Assembly: GCA_947625815.1 (NCBI GenBank)
Contig: CANQPU010000007.1
Span: 41,316 to 105,315 of the forward strand
Reading direction: 5' to 3'
Source of the DNA: an uncultured Oscillospiraceae bacterium
Lineage (GTDB): Bacteria; Bacillota; Clostridia; Oscillospirales; Oscillospiraceae
DNA length: 64,000 bases
Of the stretch, positions 24,730 to 33,525 are shown piece after piece. Below the pieces are notes generated by a model, which worked only from the letters and a program-made list of their open reading frames with translations, searched no databases and was not told where the DNA came from. Each line of letters starts with the position of its first letter. Position 1 is the first letter of the stretch. The position numbers and the translations under genes were made by a program.

Positions 24730-25040
24730 GCGGGCTTGTCCTCCCCGGCCTCCTGCTCGGCCAGGCGCTTGAAGACCACCTCATAGCCGTCGTTGCCGTA
24801 CCGGAGGGAACGGTTGACACGGCTGATGGTGGCGCTGGAGGCGCCCGTAAGCTCAAGGATATCGTTGTAGATAAGGCCGCGGTCCAAAAGCTCCGCCACG
24901 TAGTAGCGCTGCTCCATAGCGCGCAGCTCCGAAACGCTGCACAGGTCGTCGAAGAACATCTGGCACTCCTCCGGAGTCCTCAGCGTGGCGATGGCCTTGT
25001 ACAGGTCGTCATTCTTGGGCTGATAGGTGCGTTTACTCAT
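24726..25040 (-). CDS. YerC/YecD family TrpR-related protein
   Basis: A 104-residue TrpR-fold DNA-binding protein. The N-terminal dimerisation helices (LYKAIATLRTPEECQMFFDDLC) and the HTH (YNDILELTGASSATISRVNRSLRYG) match YerC. Tryptophan binding is not implied. The ATG at 25040 follows AAGGAGAGG; a start 18 bp upstream is weaker. It overlaps the methyltransferase by 4 bp. Targets are unknown. Confidence 0.9.
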   Translation of the reverse strand: MSKRTYQPKNDDLYKAIATLRTPEECQMFFDDLCSVSELRAMEQRYYVAELLDRGLIYNDILELTGASSATISRVNRSLRYGNDGYEVVFKRLAEQEAGEDKPA

Positions 25041-25082
25041 TTGGATCCTCTCCTTCATTTTTTTCTGAAAAGCGCGGAGGCC

Positions 25083-26813
25083 TCACTGTTTCTCCGATCC
25101 CTGGGCCTCCCGGGCCTCCTCTTCCTCCTCCAGGACCCGGTAGGCCACCTTGCCCACCAGCGTTTTGGGAAGCTCGTCCCGGAACTCGATCTCCCGGGGC
25201 ATGGCGTACTTGGCGATGTTCTTCCGGCAGTGGGCCAGGATCGTCTCCTTCGTCTCCTCGTTTTTGGGGACGCCGGGCCGCAGCATGACGAAGGCCTTGA
25301 CCCTCTGCATCCTGTAAGGATCCTTGACGCCGATGACGCAGCTCATCTGCACCAGCTCGCAGGCGTCGATGATGTTCTCAAGCTGCGCGGGGTAGACGTT
25401 GTAGCCGGAGGTGATGATCATGCGCTTGGAGCGGCCCTTGAAGTAGACGAAGCCCTCGTCGTCCATGGTCCCCAGGTCCCCGGTGTAGACCCAGGTGAGG
25501 CCGTCGGCGTGGGTCCGCAGGGTCTGGGCCGTCTCCTCCGGGTGCCCCACATACTCCCGCATGACGGTGGGGCCGGAAAGCAGGATCTCCCCCTCCTGTC
25601 CGTAGGGCAGCTCCTCCTCAGTGCCGGGCTTGACGATCTTGATATACGTATCCGGGAAGGGCAGGCCGATGGAGCCCTCCTTGTAGATGTGGGGAGGCGT
25701 CAGGCAGCAGGCGGTGACGGTCTCGGTGGTGCCGTATCCCTCGCGCACCTGGATGGCGCAGCGGTGATCGTAAAGGAACTTGTCCATCTTCTTTTTCAGC
25801 TCGATGGAGAGGGAGTCTCCGCCGGAGAAAACGCCCTTCAGGCTGGAGAGGTCCGCCTTCTCCATGCTGGGGAGCCGGAGCAGCGCCTCAAAGAGCGTGG
25901 GCACGCCGGCGATGAAGTTGCACTTCTCCCGGACGATGAGCTTGCCGTAGCTCTTGGGGGTGAAGCGGGGCACCAGCAGGCACCGGCCGCCGGAGGCGAG
26001 CATGGTGTGGATGCACACGCCCAGTCCGAAGCCGTGGAAGACCGGCATGGCCGCCAGCATCTTGTCCCCGGGCCGGAACATGGGGTTGACGGCGATGACC
26101 TGGGCGGCCAGCGCGTTGAAATTGTAGTTGGTGAGCAGGATGCCCTTGGTGGTGCCGGTGGTGCCGCCGGAATAGAGGATGACGGCGGGGTCGTCGGCCT
26201 TCTTCTCCACGGTATAATTCCAGAAGCAGGCCCGGCCAAGCCTGATGAAGTCGTTCCAGCGGATCACCGGCGCGTCGTCGGGGATCCGGGCGATCTTCCG
26301 GCCCTCGGTGAGCATGTAGCCGGTCTTCAGCGGCTGGACCAGCTCGTCGCGGATCCGGGCGATGATGACGTTCACGATGCCGGTGTTCTGCCGGATCGCC
26401 TCGATCTTGTGGTAGAACTGATCCAGGGTGATGACCGTGACGGACCGGGACTCGTTGAGATAGAATTGGATCTCGTTCTCGCTGGACAGGGGGTGGATCA
26501 TGTTGGCGATGGCGCCGATGCGGTTCACCGCGTAGAACATGTAGATGGCCTGGGGGCAGTTGGGCAGGGCGATGGTGACCTTGTCCCCCTCCCGCACGCC
26601 GATGGTCCGCAGGGCCTTGGCGCACTGGTCGATCATCTCCAGCATACGCTTATAGGTGGTGGACCGGCCCATAAAGTCAAAGGCCACGTTGTCGGGATAC
26701 CGCGCGGCCACGCCCGCCACCATCTCATAGAGCGAGCCTTGGAAATATTCAAGATGCGCGGGCATGTCCCCCAGGCTCTTGATCCACGGGGTCTTAACAG
26801 TCACTTCGCCCAT
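25083..26813 (-). CDS. AMP-dependent acyl-CoA synthetase (fatty-acid--CoA ligase type)
   Basis: A 576-residue adenylate-forming ligase that activates a carboxylic acid as acyl-AMP and then acyl-CoA. The P-loop YSGGTTGTTKG (214-224), GYGTTETVTA (A5), YTGDLGTMDDEGFVYFKGR (A7-A8) and the C-terminal catalytic Lys in PKTLVGKV (A10) are all intact, so it should be active. The start overlaps the stop of the upstream CAT/E2-fold gene (TGATG), so the two are translated together. Chain-length preference cannot be read. Confidence 0.92.
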   Translation of the reverse strand: MGEVTVKTPWIKSLGDMPAHLEYFQGSLYEMVAGVAARYPDNVAFDFMGRSTTYKRMLEMIDQCAKALRTIGVREGDKVTIALPNCPQAIYMFYAVNRIGAIANMIHPLSSENEIQFYLNESRSVTVITLDQFYHKIEAIRQNTGIVNVIIARIRDELVQPLKTGYMLTEGRKIARIPDDAPVIRWNDFIRLGRACFWNYTVEKKADDPAVILYSGGTTGTTKGILLTNYNFNALAAQVIAVNPMFRPGDKMLAAMPVFHGFGLGVCIHTMLASGGRCLLVPRFTPKSYGKLIVREKCNFIAGVPTLFEALLRLPSMEKADLSSLKGVFSGGDSLSIELKKKMDKFLYDHRCAIQVREGYGTTETVTACCLTPPHIYKEGSIGLPFPDTYIKIVKPGTEEELPYGQEGEILLSGPTVMREYVGHPEETAQTLRTHADGLTWVYTGDLGTMDDEGFVYFKGRSKRMIITSGYNVYPAQLENIIDACELVQMSCVIGVKDPYRMQRVKAFVMLRPGVPKNEETKETILAHCRKNIAKYAMPREIEFRDELPKTLVGKVAYRVLEEEEEAREAQGSEKQ

Positions 26814-27685
26814 CAGTAATCGACCTCCTCCGTCATGGGCCTTTCCAGCAGCTCCGGGTTTTCAAGGAGATGCTTCAGCAATTTGATGGATTTAGAGTAA
26901 TAGTACCCGTCGGCCAGGCGCTCGTCGATGGTGATGCCCAGGTCCAGCGTCTCACGCATCTCATAGGAGCCGTCGGGGGCGAAAACGGGGTTCAGCCCCT
27001 TCTCCCCGATGATGCAGAAAAGCGAGCAGGTCCCCCAGTTGGTCAGGTGGTGATACCCGCTGTGGAGCCGGATGGAGCCCAAATTGGAGATGACCACGCT
27101 GGCGTAATAGGGGTCCGTGGCGATCAGGACCTTCGGGCACCAGCCGTGGCGGTCCAGGAAGGTCACGAAATGCACCGCCGTCTTGCTGACGAACCGCGGG
27201 AGACGGGTAAAAAACTCCATGGAGTCGGTGCTGCGGTCCTTTTTGTCGGAGCGGCAGAACATCACCTGGCTCCTGATGTAGTCGTGGATCGTGTCCAGCG
27301 TGTCCTCGTCTTTGGAGTGGACGAAGGCCAGCGCCTCCTCCCCGTGGTCGGAGAATTTCTTCTTCACCACAAAGGACGCGGAGACCTCGTTGCGCTGGTA
27401 CATGTTCTTGTTCTGGATGAACCGGTTGAGCTTGGGACGGAGGGTGATGGTCTTGACCAGCGCCGCCAGGATCACGTGGAACATGGTGTAGGGGAACTCT
27501 GTTTCCGTCTCATTGCGCCGCCGGAGATAGGCGTTCATGTTCGTAAGGTCGATCCTCTCGGAGATGTACGCCTCGTTGTCGCACCGGTTGGGGTACAAAA
27601 GCGGCACGATGAAATGCATCGCGTCCATGTCCCTGATCAGATACCCGTCCTTGCGGTCTCCCAGTCTTCTTTTCTTTTTTTCCAT
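26813..27685 (-). CDS. CAT/E2-fold acyltransferase-like protein lacking the catalytic His
   Basis: A 290-residue protein with the fold pattern of the 2-oxoacid dehydrogenase E2 catalytic domain/chloramphenicol acetyltransferase, but without a lipoyl or subunit-binding domain. The family motif DHRxxDG is DERLADG (254-260) here: Asp254, Asp259 and Gly260 remain, while the catalytic His is Glu255. Other hallmarks are SNLGSIRLHSGYHHL and TLRPKLNRFIQNKN. It is first in a two-gene operon with the CoA ligase, behind a sigma-A promoter. It may be an inactive scaffold or use different chemistry; function unknown. Confidence 0.78.
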   Translation of the reverse strand: MEKKKRRLGDRKDGYLIRDMDAMHFIVPLLYPNRCDNEAYISERIDLTNMNAYLRRRNETETEFPYTMFHVILAALVKTITLRPKLNRFIQNKNMYQRNEVSASFVVKKKFSDHGEEALAFVHSKDEDTLDTIHDYIRSQVMFCRSDKKDRSTDSMEFFTRLPRFVSKTAVHFVTFLDRHGWCPKVLIATDPYYASVVISNLGSIRLHSGYHHLTNWGTCSLFCIIGEKGLNPVFAPDGSYEMRETLDLGITIDERLADGYYYSKSIKLLKHLLENPELLERPMTEEVDY

Positions 27686-27736
27686 ATGGAGATCCTCCCC
27701 GGAAAAACCCGGTAAAATCTGTCTCTTTACCTTCTT

Positions 27737-27765
27737 ATAGTATCACCGCGTGAACGAAAAATCAA
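27737..27765 (-). promoter_or_regulatory. Promoter of the acyltransferase-like/CoA ligase operon
   Basis: On the minus strand TTGATT (27760-27765) and TACTAT (27737-27742) are separated by 17 bp, about 50 bp upstream of the ATG at 27685. Confidence 0.6.
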
Positions 27766-27855
27766 GCCGTTTTTGGACGGCGCCCGGCTTTTTTCGTCAT
27801 TTTTCGTTTTTCCCCTCCGGCCGGCGCGAAGACCCGGCCGCCCCGCCGCGCGAAA

Positions 27856-27882
27856 GCTCCCCCGCCCTGTGGGCGGGGGAGC
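27856..27882. other. GC-rich hairpin in intergenic region
   Basis: A 12-bp perfect stem GCTCCCCCGCCC with TGT loop. It lies in the 331-base gap between the two minus-strand units at 27686-28016, which otherwise holds only the promoter and the galM hairpin; no gene is seen. Confidence 0.5.
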
Positions 27883-27937
27883 CTGGTCTTTTGACAAAGG
27901 CGCGGCCTGAGTCAACGGGGTAATCTCCTTATATATA

Positions 27938-27972
27938 AGCAAGATCCGGCGTACAGGCCGCCGGATCTTGCT
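27938..27972 (-). terminator. Hairpin downstream of galM
   Basis: A 13-bp stem AGCAAGATCCGGC with its complement and a 9-nt loop, 45 bp beyond the galM stop; TTATATATAAG follows on the minus strand, only weakly T-rich. Confidence 0.55.
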
Positions 27973-28016
27973 GCGATATTTTTCGTGTCCGCGGGCGCGG
28001 GGCCCTGCCGGACCGT

Positions 28017-29045
28017 TCAGCGCGTATAGAACTCGTAGACCGTGGTGGATCTGAGGGCCGCGCCCTCCATGACCACGGGGGAGGCGAACTCAGGCAGGTT
28101 CACCGCGTTGGGCACGAAGCCCGTCTCCAGGCAGATGCCGCAGTAGGCCCCCAGCTCGCGGCCGTTCTTGCCGGTCTCCGTTTTGGTGCCGGGGTCGGTA
28201 TAGAGGACCATGGCGGGCATGTCGGTGTAGGTCCTCATGCCGCGTCCCACGTTGTAGCTGTATAGGTCGGCCACGGGCTTCCCGGACTCCTGCCTGTCCA
28301 GAAGGTAAAACTCGTCGTAGGAGACGGGGCCGTTCCCGAAATAGTCCCCGCTGTACTTCATGGCCTCCCGGACGCAGCGCAGATAGGTGAAGTCCGCCGC
28401 GGTCCCCTTGACGGGCACCAGCCCGCCGTCGGGGATGCCCTCCTCGTCCCGGTGGACCCGGTAGGCGGCGCCGATCCAGAGGTCGTGGTCACGCACGTCC
28501 CCGGTGCCGGAGAGGTCGAAATAGGCGTGGTTGGTGGGGTTGATGACCGTGTCGCCCTGGGCGGTGAACTCATACTCGATGGTCAGCCTCGACATGTCGT
28601 CAAAGCGGTATCTCACCTGGGCCGCCACGCCGCAGCCGAAGCCCACGGTGTCGTTGTCCATATAGGTGAGGACGACGCTCTCGCCCTCGATACGGCCGGA
28701 CCAGAGCTTCTTGCCGTAGTCGTCGTCGGCGCCGTGGAGGAAATTCCTGCCCTCGTTGCACTTGAGCTTGAACTTCCTGTCGCCGATGGTGAACCGGCCC
28801 CGCTTGATGCGGTTGGCCACACGGCCGATGACCCGGCCCGCCCGGCCGAAGCCCTCGATGCGCTCACCGCTGGCGCACCCCAGGCACACGTCGTCCAGGC
28901 GCCCGTCCCGGTCCAGCACCACGATGGAGTGGATGATGGCGCCGTACTCCAGGATCTGCACATATTCGCCCTTCTTGTTGGCGATGGTGAAGCGCCGCAC
29001 CTCCCGGCCGTCTTCAAGCTTGCCGTAAATATCCGATGTGATCAT
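28017..29045 (-). CDS. galM: Aldose 1-epimerase (galactose mutarotase)
   Basis: A 342-residue cytosolic mutarotase interconverting alpha and beta anomers of aldoses. Key features are NPTNHAYFDL with the general-acid His, the earlier GRVANRIKRGRF and NEGRNFLHGADDDYGKKLW stretches, and the C-terminal CGICLETGFVPNAVN with the catalytic Glu. It stands alone, with no gal genes nearby, so it probably has a general sugar-processing role. Confidence 0.93.
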   Translation of the reverse strand: MITSDIYGKLEDGREVRRFTIANKKGEYVQILEYGAIIHSIVVLDRDGRLDDVCLGCASGERIEGFGRAGRVIGRVANRIKRGRFTIGDRKFKLKCNEGRNFLHGADDDYGKKLWSGRIEGESVVLTYMDNDTVGFGCGVAAQVRYRFDDMSRLTIEYEFTAQGDTVINPTNHAYFDLSGTGDVRDHDLWIGAAYRVHRDEEGIPDGGLVPVKGTAADFTYLRCVREAMKYSGDYFGNGPVSYDEFYLLDRQESGKPVADLYSYNVGRGMRTYTDMPAMVLYTDPGTKTETGKNGRELGAYCGICLETGFVPNAVNLPEFASPVVMEGAALRSTTVYEFYTR

Positions 29046-29232
29046 GTCCGCTACCTCACTTTAAGGAAAAAAGTGTAACCGTCATGGGTCCGGCCCTGAC
29101 CGCTGATCCCTCCAACGGCTGGAAAAATCCTGTCAGGCAGTCCGGCTTCCGCGACCAAACGCATACTGATTCGTTTTCCAAATCAGTATTATAGCACGGC
29201 TTTTTAAAATTTCCACCCCTTTTGGTAACTTT

Positions 29233-31386
29233 TCAGAGAATTTCCAATTTCGCACGAAAGGCAATGGCTCTGGGGGTATCGATTCCGTCAAATTTGATAA
29301 TATTGGCACCCATCCCGGTGTCCGCCGCCGTCACGGTCCCCTCGCCGAAGACGACATGGCGGACCCTTGTGCCCGCGGGAAGGCCCTCCGACGGCTCCCC
29401 GCCGGAAAGTCTCGCCTCGCTGGAGCGCACGTAGTCCCGGGCCTCCCGGATCAGCCCCTCCCGCGGCGGGGCCGTATACTCCAGAAGCTCCGGGGAGATG
29501 TCCAGCACGAAGCGGGAGGGATACCGGGGCGCGCCGTCCAGCCCCCGCCCCTGGGCCAGCGTGAGAAACAGCCGCTTCTCCGCCCGGGTCATGGCCACGA
29601 AGGCGAGCCTGCGCTCCTCCTCCATCCCGGGCCTCGTTTTGGTCTTGCCGGAGGGGAAGATTCCCTCGTTCATGGCCGCCAGGAAGACATAGGGGAACTC
29701 CAGCCCCTTGGCCGCGTGGACGGTCATGAGCTTCACCTTGTCCCCGGTGTCCCCGGCGTCCTGGTTGGTGAAGAGGGCGATATAGGCAAGGTAGCTCTCC
29801 AGCGTCCCCTCCTCGCCGCCGGTGACCTCAAAATCGTACACGGACTGCTTGAGCTCCGCCAGATTGTCAAGCCTCTCCTGGCTCCCCTCGGTCCTGAGCA
29901 TCCGCTCGTATCCGGAATCGTTGAGGATGGCCGACAAAAGCTCCGAGATGGGCCGGGTCCCGCACTGGGCGGAATACGTCTCGATCAAGGAGATGAACTT
30001 CCCCGCCCCGGTGCCGCGCATGAGCGGGTGATCCGCGTTTCGCCGGAGCGCCTCATAGAGGGAGCAGGCGTTTTCCGCCGCGTAAAGGCGCAAAAACTCC
30101 ATGCGCCGCCGGCCCAGATCGCGTCTGGGCGTATTGGCCACCCGCATGAAGGACAGGTCGTCCCTGTACGCCGCCATCCTCAGGTAGGACAGCGCGTCCT
30201 TGATCTCCCGCCTTTCAAAAAACTGCACGCCGCTGTAAATGGCGTAGGGGATCTTCGCCTGCCGGAAGGCCTCCTCCAGGGGCCGGGTCACAAAATGGGA
30301 GCGGTAGAGGACCGCCATGTCCCGGTAGGGGACCCCCTCCCCGTGGAGCCGCGCCGTTTCCTCCGCGATCCAGCCGGCCTCCTCGCCGGCGGTCCCGGCG
30401 CAGTGGACCAGGACGCTTTCCCCCGCTGGCAGCATGGCGGTCAGGTCCTTTTTGATGCGGAGCTCGTTCCTGTCGATCAGGGAATTGGCGGCCGCCAGGA
30501 TCTCCGGCGTGGAGCGGTAATTCTCCGTCATCAGGATGGTCCTGGTGCCGGGGAACCTCTTGTCGAAGTCCAGCAGATACCGGACGTCCGCCCCCCGCCA
30601 GGTGTAGATGGTCTGGTCCGGGTCGCCCACGATGAACAGGTTCCCGTGATAGCCCGTCAGCGCCTCCATCAGCTCGTACTGGAGCGAGTCGATGTCCTGG
30701 AACTCGTCGATCATGATGTACTCAAGGCGCTTTTGCCATTTGAGCCTGATCTCCTCCCGGGTCCGGAATATGTGGAGCGTGAACCTGATGAGGTCGTTGT
30801 AGTCGAGGGCGAAGCATTTTTTCTCCTGATAGAGATAGCCGTAAAAAATGATGTCCCGGGCGGAGGCGGCGCTTTCGTATTTCTCCCGGAGCGTGTCCAG
30901 GGACAGGTTGATCATGTCCTCATAATAGTCGGGCCGCTTGAAGACCTTCTGGATCTCGATCATATCCCGGGCGTCCGCGAAGGTCATGTCCCGCAGGGTG
31001 AGCCCCCGCTCGTCGTAGATGATCCGGAGCATCTCGTTGATGTCCGCGTTGTCCAGCACCAGGAAGCTCCTGGGGTAGCCCACGGCGCTGATGTCCTCCT
31101 GCAGGACCGAGACGCAGAAGCCGTGGAAGGTGTTGATGCGGCCCGTGTCGTTGTCCCCGGTGAGGTTGTGGATGCGCTGGCGCATCTCGGAGGCCGCCTT
31201 GTTCGTGAAGGTGACGCACAGGATGCTGGAGGGCAGGATGCCCAGGTCGTTCACAAGATAGGCGAACCTGTGGGTCAGCGCCCGGGTCTTGCCCGTCCCG
31301 GCGCCGGCGATGACCCGCACAGGCCCCTCGGTGGTGGTCACGGCCCTGCGCTGGGCCTCGTTCAGCCCGTTCAGAATGTCGGACAT
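29233..31386 (-). CDS. pcrA: ATP-dependent DNA helicase PcrA/UvrD
   Basis: A 717-residue superfamily 1A helicase. Motifs seen in order: Q-motif LNEAQRRAVT, Walker A AGAGTGKT (27-34), DEFQDID (motif II), GDPDQTIYTWRGA (motif III), MTENYRSTPEI (motif IV), VKLMTVHAAKGLEFPYVF (motif V) and FVAMTRAEKRLFL (motif VI). The C-terminus has the PcrA-type TRVRHVVFGEGTV Tudor-like RNA-polymerase-binding motif. The start at 31386 follows AAAAAAGGAGG; an 18-codon upstream extension lacks support. Roles: nucleotide excision repair, plasmid replication and clearing stalled polymerase. Confidence 0.95.
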   Translation of the reverse strand: MSDILNGLNEAQRRAVTTTEGPVRVIAGAGTGKTRALTHRFAYLVNDLGILPSSILCVTFTNKAASEMRQRIHNLTGDNDTGRINTFHGFCVSVLQEDISAVGYPRSFLVLDNADINEMLRIIYDERGLTLRDMTFADARDMIEIQKVFKRPDYYEDMINLSLDTLREKYESAASARDIIFYGYLYQEKKCFALDYNDLIRFTLHIFRTREEIRLKWQKRLEYIMIDEFQDIDSLQYELMEALTGYHGNLFIVGDPDQTIYTWRGADVRYLLDFDKRFPGTRTILMTENYRSTPEILAAANSLIDRNELRIKKDLTAMLPAGESVLVHCAGTAGEEAGWIAEETARLHGEGVPYRDMAVLYRSHFVTRPLEEAFRQAKIPYAIYSGVQFFERREIKDALSYLRMAAYRDDLSFMRVANTPRRDLGRRRMEFLRLYAAENACSLYEALRRNADHPLMRGTGAGKFISLIETYSAQCGTRPISELLSAILNDSGYERMLRTEGSQERLDNLAELKQSVYDFEVTGGEEGTLESYLAYIALFTNQDAGDTGDKVKLMTVHAAKGLEFPYVFLAAMNEGIFPSGKTKTRPGMEEERRLAFVAMTRAEKRLFLTLAQGRGLDGAPRYPSRFVLDISPELLEYTAPPREGLIREARDYVRSSEARLSGGEPSEGLPAGTRVRHVVFGEGTVTAADTGMGANIIKFDGIDTPRAIAFRAKLEIL

Positions 31387-31480
31387 ATGGTCGCCTCCTT
31401 TTTTACCATGTCCTCCGGGGACCCCGTCCCCTCCCGGCAAAGCCGCCGGGCACGAAGCGGGCGGCCCGGTCCCGGATAAA

Positions 31481-31509
31481 GAATAATCCCCGCCGCCCGA
31501 ACATACAGT
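31481..31509 (+). promoter_or_regulatory. Sigma-E-like promoter of spoIIID
   Basis: GAATAAT (31481-31487), a 14-bp spacer and CATACAGT (31502-31509) match the sigma-E pattern (KMATATT, 13-15 bp, CATACAWT). In Bacillus spoIIID is transcribed by sigma-E, which supports the call. Confidence 0.6.
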
Positions 31510-31542
31510 TTACTGTTCAGTGCTTTTTCGGGAGTGGTGATA

Positions 31543-31791
31543 TTGCGATCGAACATCGAGGAGAGGGCCGTTGAGCTGGCCCGATACATCATCGAAAACC
31601 GCGCCACCGTCCGCGCCGCGGCCAGACACTTCGGGATATCCAAGAGCACCGTACACAAGGACCTGAGCGAACGTCTTCAGCGGGTGGATGAGGGGCTTTA
31701 CCTGCAGGTCAAGGAGATCCTGGACTACAACAAATCCCAGCGCCATATCCGCGGCGGCCTTGCCACCAGGAAAAAATACAAAGGTCAGTAA
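31543..31791 (+). CDS. spoIIID: Sporulation transcriptional regulator SpoIIID
   Basis: An 82-residue mother-cell DNA-binding protein that modulates the sigma-E regulon. The HTH VRAAARHFGISKSTVHKDLSERL and the C-terminal EILDYNKSQRHIRGGLATRKKYK, including the basic region, are near-diagnostic. The TTG start at 31543 is chosen because GGAG lies 8 nt upstream; GTG codons at 31534 and 31537 are in frame but overlap the ribosome-binding site. A bidirectional terminator separates it from convergent ruvX. Confidence 0.92.
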   Translation: MRSNIEERAVELARYIIENRATVRAAARHFGISKSTVHKDLSERLQRVDEGLYLQVKEILDYNKSQRHIRGGLATRKKYKGQ

Positions 31792-31795
31792 AAAA

Positions 31796-31838
31796 GACTC
31801 CGCGCTCCCGCGCGTCCGCCGGGGCGCGGAGTCCTTTT
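31796..31838. terminator. Bidirectional terminator between spoIIID and ruvX
   Basis: GACTCCGCGC pairs with GCGCGGAGTC across an 18-nt loop, preceded by A5 and followed by CTTTT. Confidence 0.75.
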
Positions 31839-32253
31839 ATGACCGCTTCAGCGTCCCCAGATACCCCTCCAGGATGAGCGCGGCGGCCACGGCGTCCACC
31901 GTCTCCTTCCGGCGCCTGCCGCGGCGGTCGTTGGCGGAGAGGATGCCGTGGGCCTCCACCGTGGTGCGGCGCTCGTCCCACAGGACCACGGGGATCCGGA
32001 CCCGCTCCCGCAGAAGGCCGGCAAAGGCCGCGGCCTTCCCGGATCTGGGGCCGGCGGTGCCGTCCATGTTGAGGGGGTTCCCCAGCACGAGCGTCTCCAC
32101 GCCCCGGGCCTCCGCCTCCGCGGCGATCCGGGCGGCCAGCGCCTCCGGGTCCCACTCCCTGATGACGAAAGCCTCCCCCGCCAGCGTGCCGGTCAGGTCC
32201 GAGACGGCAATGCCCGTGCGCTGGTCGCCGTAGTCCACCGCCATGATGCGCAT
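31837..32253 (-). CDS. ruvX: Putative pre-16S rRNA nuclease / Holliday junction resolvase RuvX (YqgF)
   Basis: A 138-residue RNase H-fold nuclease. Acidic residues sit in MAVDYGDQRTGIAV (first Asp), LGNPLNMDGTAGPR, WDERRTT, and the C-terminal DAVAAALILEGYL (last Asp). YqgF matures the 5' end of 16S rRNA; resolvase activity is disputed. ATG at 32253 follows GAGGTG; a GTG 9 bp upstream overlaps that site. Confidence 0.93.
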   Translation of the reverse strand: MRIMAVDYGDQRTGIAVSDLTGTLAGEAFVIREWDPEALAARIAAEAEARGVETLVLGNPLNMDGTAGPRSGKAAAFAGLLRERVRIPVVLWDERRTTVEAHGILSANDRRGRRRKETVDAVAAALILEGYLGTLKRS

Positions 32254-32339
32254 ACGTGTCACCTCATCCGCTCCGTAAAATTCCGTCTCCTATTATAGCG
32301 GCTTTTTTCCTGTTTTCAATGTATTTTCCGAAAAAAATG

Positions 32340-32368
32340 TTGACTTCCTCCCGCGGGGGTGCTATAAT
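32340..32368 (+). promoter_or_regulatory. Promoter of the rpmG-secE-nusG-rplKA operon
   Basis: TTGACT (32340-32345) and TATAAT (32363-32368), 17-bp spacer, 112 bp upstream of rpmG. Confidence 0.8.
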
Positions 32369-32479
32369 TTCTTCACCTGTCGGCTGAGAGGTCTTATTTT
32401 TGTGCGCCCGCGCGGAAAAAAGCCCCGCGTCAGCCAATTCAAAGCAGGGAGGCAATTATTTAGGAGGTGCCGAAAACAA

Positions 32480-32641
32480 ATGGCCGCAGAGAACAGAGTC
32501 AAGGTCGTCCTTCGCTGCTCGGAATGCAAGCAGCGCAACTACAACACGACCAAGAACAAGCGCAACACGCCCGACAAGCTGGAGCTCAAGAAGTACTGCC
32601 GTTTCTGCCGTAAGCACACGGTCCACACCGAGACGAAGTAA
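32480..32641 (+). CDS. rpmG: 50S ribosomal protein L33
   Basis: A 53-residue zinc-type L33 with two CxxC pairs (CSEC and CRFC) around the conserved [20 protein letters not shown] region. The ATG at 32480 follows TAGGAGG. It leads the operon with secE and nusG, as in many Firmicutes. The cysteine (C+) form indicates zinc binding. Confidence 0.96.
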   Translation: MAAENRVKVVLRCSECKQRNYNTTKNKRNTPDKLELKKYCRFCRKHTVHTETK

Positions 32642-32658
32642 GCGGAAGGAGAACACGA

Positions 32659-32874
32659 ATGGCAAAGTCTGAAAAGAAGTTCTTCACCCGCATCGCCGAC
32701 TGGTTCCGCGGCATGAAGAGCGAGCTCAAAAAGGTCGTATGGCCCACCGCCAAGCAGACGATCAACAACACAGGCGTCGTCCTGGCCGTGTGCGCCGCTT
32801 CCGCCCTGGTCCTGGGCGGCTTCGACTGGCTGGCCAACAGTCTTGTCGAGGTGCTCATCAACCTCTTCGGTTAA
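32659..32874 (+). CDS. secE: Preprotein translocase subunit SecE
   Basis: A 71-residue single-span SecE. The amphipathic helix FRGMKSELKKVVWPT is followed by one membrane segment (about 39-62). SecE stabilises SecY in the Sec translocon. It sits between rpmG and nusG with short gaps. Confidence 0.96.
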   Translation: MAKSEKKFFTRIADWFRGMKSELKKVVWPTAKQTINNTGVVLAVCAASALVLGGFDWLANSLVEVLINLFG

Positions 32875-32883
32875 GGAGAGCCC

Positions 32884-33408
32884 ATGGCGCAGGAAGCGAA
32901 ATGGTATGTGGTCCATACCTACTCCGGCTACGAAAACGCCGTAGCCGACACGGTGGTGAAAGCCGCCGAGAACCGGAACATGACCGACCTCATCCAGGAG
33001 GTCAACATTCCCCTTGAAACTGTCACAGAGACCGTTGACGGCGTTGAAAAGGCCGTGGAGCGCAAGGTCTTCCCCGGCTATGTGCTGGTGAAGATGATCC
33101 TGACGGACGAAAGCTGGCACCTGGTGCGCAACGTCCGCGGCTGCACGGGCTTTGTGGGCACCGGCAACAAGGCCATCCCCCTCTCGGACGCCGAGATCGC
33201 CTCGCTGGGCGTGGAGCGTCACGAATTCCACGTGGATTTCGAGGTGGGCGGCCGCGTGAAGGTCTCCGACGGACCGCTGGAGGGCTTCTTCGGCACCGTG
33301 GAGGAGATCGACATGGGCAGAAAGATCGTCCGCGTAGTCGTCTCCATGTTCGGCCGGGAGACCCCCGTCGAGCTGGATTTTGACCAGGTCGAGCCCGTCC
33401 GGGACTGA
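32884..33408 (+). CDS. nusG: Transcription termination/antitermination factor NusG
   Basis: A 174-residue elongation factor with an N-terminal NGN domain (KWYVVHTYSGYENAVA) and a C-terminal KOW motif (GGRVKVSDGPLEGFFGTVEEID). It binds RNA polymerase and couples it to ribosomes or pausing. It follows secE by 9 bp. Confidence 0.97.
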   Translation: MAQEAKWYVVHTYSGYENAVADTVVKAAENRNMTDLIQEVNIPLETVTETVDGVEKAVERKVFPGYVLVKMILTDESWHLVRNVRGCTGFVGTGNKAIPLSDAEIASLGVERHEFHVDFEVGGRVKVSDGPLEGFFGTVEEIDMGRKIVRVVVSMFGRETPVELDFDQVEPVRD

Positions 33409-33525
33409 CAGTTCGCAGCGACCCCGCCCGAAAGGGCATGAGCGCCGTTTGGCGCTGTGGGAGGAGCGGAGATCCCCGATCCGCCGCCCCGCCTGACCAC
33501 ATCTATATTATGGAGGTTCACGAAA

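Noticed and set aside
25041..26819. 592-residue open frame on plus
   Set aside because: Runs antisense to the CoA ligase, which has intact motifs; Gly/Val/Asp-rich composition is typical of a GC-rich shadow frame.
29356..31479. 707-residue open frame on plus
   Set aside because: Antisense to pcrA with all helicase motifs on the other strand; no domain recognised.
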